Shown: positions 25,010-28,080 of the stretch, in pieces | How positions within the stretch are numbered: position 1 is the stretch's first letter | Layout: each line of letters opens with the position of its first letter | The notes under the pieces: model-generated | What the model was told of the DNA's origin: nothing | What the model saw: only the letters and a program-made list of their open reading frames with translations | Databases searched by the model: none | From: Paracoccaceae bacterium | GTDB taxonomy: Bacteria > Pseudomonadota > Alphaproteobacteria > Rhodobacterales > Rhodobacteraceae | Direction: 5' to 3' | Length of the DNA: 28,080 nt | Assembly (NCBI GenBank): GCA_020832725.1 | Contig: JAFIEC010000374.1 | Location: forward strand, 1-28,080 | Made by a program: the position numbers and the translations under genes

Positions 25010-26874
25010 GGCATCCAGCGCCAGACCGCCAGCCTGATCCAGTCGCGCAACCGCCGCGTCCAGATCGCGGCAAGGCTCTGCTCGCCCGCGTGCAGGCGTG
25101 CAACGCCCTCCAGGCCGGGGCGCAGGCCCGGCGGGGTATGCTCCAGCTCTGCCTCGGCCCGAAAGAGACGCCGACCCTCCTCCAGACGGGCCACCGACGT
25201 CAGTGCCGATACCCGGAGCGGTATCGCCGTCTCGGTGCGTTGCTTGAGGCGCATGACCCCGCTGCTGCCGATGGCGACGCGGTCAAGATCACGCTCGTCG
25301 ATCTCCAGGATGACGCGGAAATCATCCAGTGGCGCAAGCGTGAACACCTCGTCACCTTGCTGGACAGGCGCACCGATCATCTGGCTCAGGTCGCCCGCGA
25401 TCACGACACCGTCGATCGGGGCATGCACCGATGCGCGCTCAAGCTGTGACTCGGCCAGGGCAAGCTGTGCGGCCGCCTGCGCGATCTGCGCCTCCGCGAT
25501 GCGCACCTCGGCACGATCATTGTCGGCAAGCGCGCGCCGCGAGGCGAGGCGAAGTTGTTCCAGTTCGCTCTGCCACTTGCCGGCCTCCAGCAGGAGGTCG
25601 CGGTCGTCGAGGGAGAAAAGCAGGTCGCCCGCCGCGACCCGGTCTCCCGCCTGCACTGCCGCCTCGGCGATGCGTCCGTTGAAGGGGGCCACCGCCACGC
25701 GCTGTACCCGCCCTTCGAGGTTGGCATCCGTGGTGATCCGCAGGGGCTGATGGATGACGAAGGGCAGGGCGACGGCAATCAGCCCGGTGACGACCGCCAG
25801 CCGGTAGGAGGGCCGGTTCTGTGCCCCAAGTGCGCGCAGGCCGCGCTCAAGCGCATCGACGGCACGCCCGGACAACCAGCCCTGCTGGCGGCGCTTCAGC
25901 TCCAGCATGGGGCCCAGAAGGTCGGCAACCGCCTCGATCCGGGACACGAATTCCGGCGTTGCCGCGTCGGCATCATGCAGGATGACGCTGATCGCACCGA
26001 TCGGGCGGCCATCATCGAACAGCACTGCGGTCACGATCGCTGCCCCGCCCATCTGATCGATACAGAGCTGATGCGCGCGGGTGACGCGGGTCGGCATGTC
26101 GGCAAGCCCGGGCCAGGCCACCGTGCCCATCTGATCAAGCGCCTCTTCCATGGCATTGCCCAGCGCCAGTACCGCATCGCCGCGACGGCGGAACCAAGCA
26201 GCGCCCGAGATGCTCTCGACCCGGACCGGGGCGCCTTTGCGCGCAATGCCCCGGACAAGACCGAACGCCGCGCGCTCGATCGCGGGTTCGGCGGCAAGCG
26301 CTGTCACCAGCGCCTGCCCGGCGGGCCCCAGGCGGCGCTGCGCCCCGACCTGTGCGAGGATGTCGAGTGCCACGAGGCCGTCCTCGTGGTGGCGGCGCTC
26401 ATCCTCGGCGGCGCGCTGCCAGAACCGTGCCTCGAGCCATCCGGTGGACCAGAGCAGACGTTGCCGCCCCTGCGGGGAGAGCGCCGCGACATCGGGCGCA
26501 AGCCGCAACGCCACGAAGGCGGGAAGATCGTCCCCCACAAGGACGGGCATGCCGATCATCAGCCGCCCGTCGCCGTCACGCAGTTCGGCGGCGGCGCGGC
26601 CCGAAATGACGTTGCGGGCCACGGCCTCCACGCCGCGCGCATCGTGCGAGGGATCCGGCCAGACCGCCATCGGGGCATAGGAGCGCGAGGCAGGGTCGCG
26701 GCCGAAGACCACGATCATCTCGACCCCCGGTATCTCTTCGGCCAGCAGGGCAAGCCACGCGTCGAGGAAATCGGTCGAATCCGAGGCCCCGAGCAATGCG
26801 GCCAGGCCCTGCGCGTTCGCGGTATCCGCAGAGGCCGAGGGCTGTCCTGCAGGCGCGTTCATGTCCTCGGCCAT
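25006..26874 (-). CDS. GAF-like/HlyD membrane fusion protein
   Basis: This 622-residue inner-membrane protein has an unusual build. The first 330 or so residues are cytoplasmic: two regions look like GAF-type sensory folds (one around EEIPGVEMIVVFGRDPASRS, another around VTAVLFDDGRPIGAISVILH). A single membrane helix lies at about 357-375 (LAVVTGLIAVALPFVI). The periplasmic part is HlyD-like: ITTDANLEGRVQRVAVAPFN begins the lipoyl half-motif, a coiled-coil hairpin of about 70 residues follows, then SVHAPIDGVVIAGDLSQMIG is the second half-motif. I chose the ATG at 26874-26872 (GAGGGG upstream); ATGs at 26898 and 26862 are alternatives. It overlaps the M50 gene and follows the PKD gene by 90 bases. 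Confidence 0.82.
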   Translation of the reverse strand: MAEDMNAPAGQPSASADTANAQGLAALLGASDSTDFLDAWLALLAEEIPGVEMIVVFGRDPASRSYAPMAVWPDPSHDARGVEAVARNVISGRAAAELRDGDGRLMIGMPVLVGDDLPAFVALRLAPDVAALSPQGRQRLLWSTGWLEARFWQRAAEDERRHHEDGLVALDILAQVGAQRRLGPAGQALVTALAAEPAIERAAFGLVRGIARKGAPVRVESISGAAWFRRRGDAVLALGNAMEEALDQMGTVAWPGLADMPTRVTRAHQLCIDQMGGAAIVTAVLFDDGRPIGAISVILHDADAATPEFVSRIEAVADLLGPMLELKRRQQGWLSGRAVDALERGLRALGAQNRPSYRLAVVTGLIAVALPFVIHQPLRITTDANLEGRVQRVAVAPFNGRIAEAAVQAGDRVAAGDLLFSLDDRDLLLEAGKWQSELEQLRLASRRALADNDRAEVRIAEAQIAQAAAQLALAESQLERASVHAPIDGVVIAGDLSQMIGAPVQQGDEVFTLAPLDDFRVILEIDERDLDRVAIGSSGVMRLKQRTETAIPLRVSALTSVARLEEGRRLFRAEAELEHTPPGLRPGLEGVARLHAGEQSLAAIWTRRLRDWIRLAVWRWMP

Positions 26875-26964
26875 GTCAGCCCCTCGCCAGCTGGGCATTG
26901 GGGCCGCACCACGCCCTCTTGACGATGGCCGGGCGCAGGCAATCGCGATCCTGAAGCTGCCGTT
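26875..26964. other. Gap between PKD gene and GAF-HlyD gene
   Basis: A 90-base same-strand gap with no clear terminator or promoter. The only signal is the GAGGGG just before the GAF-HlyD start. Co-transcription with the PKD gene is likely. Confidence 0.4.
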
Positions 26965-28080
26965 TCACTCTTCGTGCAGCCGGTAGCCCGCGTTGGGCCC
27001 GTTCGCCCAGCCCCTCCTTCCGCCACCCGGGTCTCCGCCTCGCAGGAAGCCCTGCCGCCAGTCGCGCTGTCGCCCTCCCGGCCGGATCGCGGCCAGGGCC
27101 ATCATGGCCAGGGGCGCGGCCCCGCCGAAGCTCAGATCCGGCATTACGGTATCGGCGGCAAGCCCCGCCCTGTCCGCCGCATCGGGGGCGGTGGCCTGCT
27201 CGATGCTGATGCGCAGCTCTGCGCCGTCCTGCGGGATCCTGCCGTCATCGGACGCGTCAAGATGCAGCAGCGCCAGTTCGAGGTCGCCTTCGGGGAGCGG
27301 CGTCTCGCCGGAGATCGAGAGGCGCAGCCCCTCGTCTGAGGGCTCGACCTGCAACCGTGCGTCTTCGGGCAGGTCGCGGCCCGGTTCGACCTTGCCCACC
27401 AAGCCTGCCGGAACCAGCAGGCGCAGCACGAGTTCCGTGAGCCCGCCCGCATTGCCGACGCTGATCGGATGGCCCCCGCCCCGTGGCTGCCCGGCCATGC
27501 GCCCTTCATCAACCACGAACTGGATGACAAAGCTGCCGCCGGGGACGTTCAGCGCGCCGTTCTGGCCAGTGCAGGCCATCAGATCGGCCATGTCGTCGAA
27601 GGGGCTGTTCAGGAACAGCCGATAGGTGCCCGGCGGCAGATCGCCTGCCTCGGGCGCGAAGATCAGGCGCGTCGCGTCATCCGAAATCCGTACAGAGCCC
27701 TCGATCCGGCGGCCCTCGCTGTCCAGAAGCGTCACCCCGGGCAGCGGCAGGGCAAGGCCCTGGTCGATTCCGGTGAGGGGGCGGCTGAAGGTCAGCTCCA
27801 CCGCATCCGCAACCCGGCGCACCTCGATGATATCAAAGGCAGCGGTCGCGCCGACCTGGATGGCGAGGCGTGTCGAGAAGATGCCCTGCTCCGTCAGCAG
27901 CGTGACCTGAACGAGATAGACCCCTGCGTCCTCGAAGGCGTGAGAGGGCACGTCGCCGGCGCTGCCGCGACTGGTGGTGCCGTCGCCCCAATCGATCATC
28001 CAGCCGCGAAGGCCGTCCAGCGCACCGGCCTCGCGACCGGCCAGATCGAGGACCGCTTCCCGGCCGACGGCCACCCGCGC
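26965..28080 (-). CDS. PKD/Ig-like repeat protein, C-terminal part (5' end beyond window)
   Basis: The frame is open across the window edge at 28080, so only the last 371 residues are seen. They begin in a PKD domain: WMIDWGDGTTSRGSAGDVPS then HAFEDAGVYLVQVTLLTEQG, the classic W-x-x-GDG and AFxxxGxYxVxVT strand pair. Next is an SbsA Ig-like domain: AVELTFSRPLTGIDQGLALP through RLIFAPEAGDLPPGTYRLFL, ending near SFVIQFVVD. The C-terminal 200 residues are beta-strand-like and acidic, ending in a short hydrophobic segment APLAMMALAAI, then basic RPGGRQRDWRQ and a glycine-rich tail. It is probably a large secreted or surface adhesin-like protein. It heads the minus-strand group with GAF-HlyD and M50-HlyD, which suggests that those proteins process or export it. 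Confidence 0.82.
   Translation of the reverse strand, partial: ARVAVGREAVLDLAGREAGALDGLRGWMIDWGDGTTSRGSAGDVPSHAFEDAGVYLVQVTLLTEQGIFSTRLAIQVGATAAFDIIEVRRVADAVELTFSRPLTGIDQGLALPLPGVTLLDSEGRRIEGSVRISDDATRLIFAPEAGDLPPGTYRLFLNSPFDDMADLMACTGQNGALNVPGGSFVIQFVVDEGRMAGQPRGGGHPISVGNAGGLTELVLRLLVPAGLVGKVEPGRDLPEDARLQVEPSDEGLRLSISGETPLPEGDLELALLHLDASDDGRIPQDGAELRISIEQATAPDAADRAGLAADTVMPDLSFGGAAPLAMMALAAIRPGGRQRDWRQGFLRGGDPGGGRRGWANGPNAGYRLHEE

Noticed and set aside
22910..25750. A 946-codon open frame on the plus strand opposite the M50 and HlyD genes
   Set aside because: Its composition is that of an antisense shadow, with runs of Arg, Gly, His and Gln, while the minus strand carries clear domain motifs.

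Overview
The window looks like a chromosomal segment of a high-GC alphaproteobacterium, most likely a halotolerant, Roseobacter-like member of the Rhodobacteraceae. Evidence is GC that looks near two thirds by eye, mostly TGA stops, both TRAP and TctABC carboxylate importers, a glycine-to-betaine methyltransferase fusion, and a PKD-protein/M50-protease/membrane-fusion cluster of a kind I associate with this group. No rRNA, tRNA, CRISPR array, insertion sequence or phage gene was seen.

Layout. (1) 1-1704: the 5' part of mobA (minus strand) diverges from an overlapping azlC-azlD amino-acid exporter pair. (2) 1726-8643, minus strand: a catabolic operon for an organic acid. In transcription order it holds an enolase-superfamily dehydratase, a ketopantoate-reductase-like enzyme, a VOC protein, the three TRAP transporter subunits and an alpha/beta hydrolase. 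A LacI-type regulator (8801-9850, overlapping a flavin reductase gene) diverges from it, and a near-perfect palindrome lies between the two next to a TTGACA box. The dehydratase gene carries an in-frame TAA. (3) 10601-13247: a FadD-like acyl-CoA ligase tightly coupled to a bile acid:sodium symporter-family permease, closed by a strong GC hairpin. (4) 13360-15039, minus: one gene fusing glycine/sarcosine and sarcosine/dimethylglycine N-methyltransferases, with a long structured leader. (5) 15572-19814, minus: tctB-tctA-tctC followed by a class III CoA-transferase, with a divergent LysR regulator (19946-20935); this looks like uptake and CoA activation of a carboxylate. (6) 21020-22795: a secreted caspase-like protein with an unusual C-terminal domain. 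(7) 22862-28080, minus: a PKD/Ig-like surface protein (N-terminus beyond the window), a GAF-HlyD membrane fusion protein, and a PqqD-like/M50 protease whose fused HlyD half is separated from it by a single in-frame TAG.

The two most notable points are the PKD/GAF-HlyD/PqqD-M50-HlyD cluster, which looks like a dedicated but poorly characterised export and processing machine, and the two isolated in-frame stop codons (TAA at 8299-8301, TAG at 23816-23818) in otherwise intact genes. Whether these stops are real mutations, natural gene splits or base-call errors cannot be decided from sequence alone.
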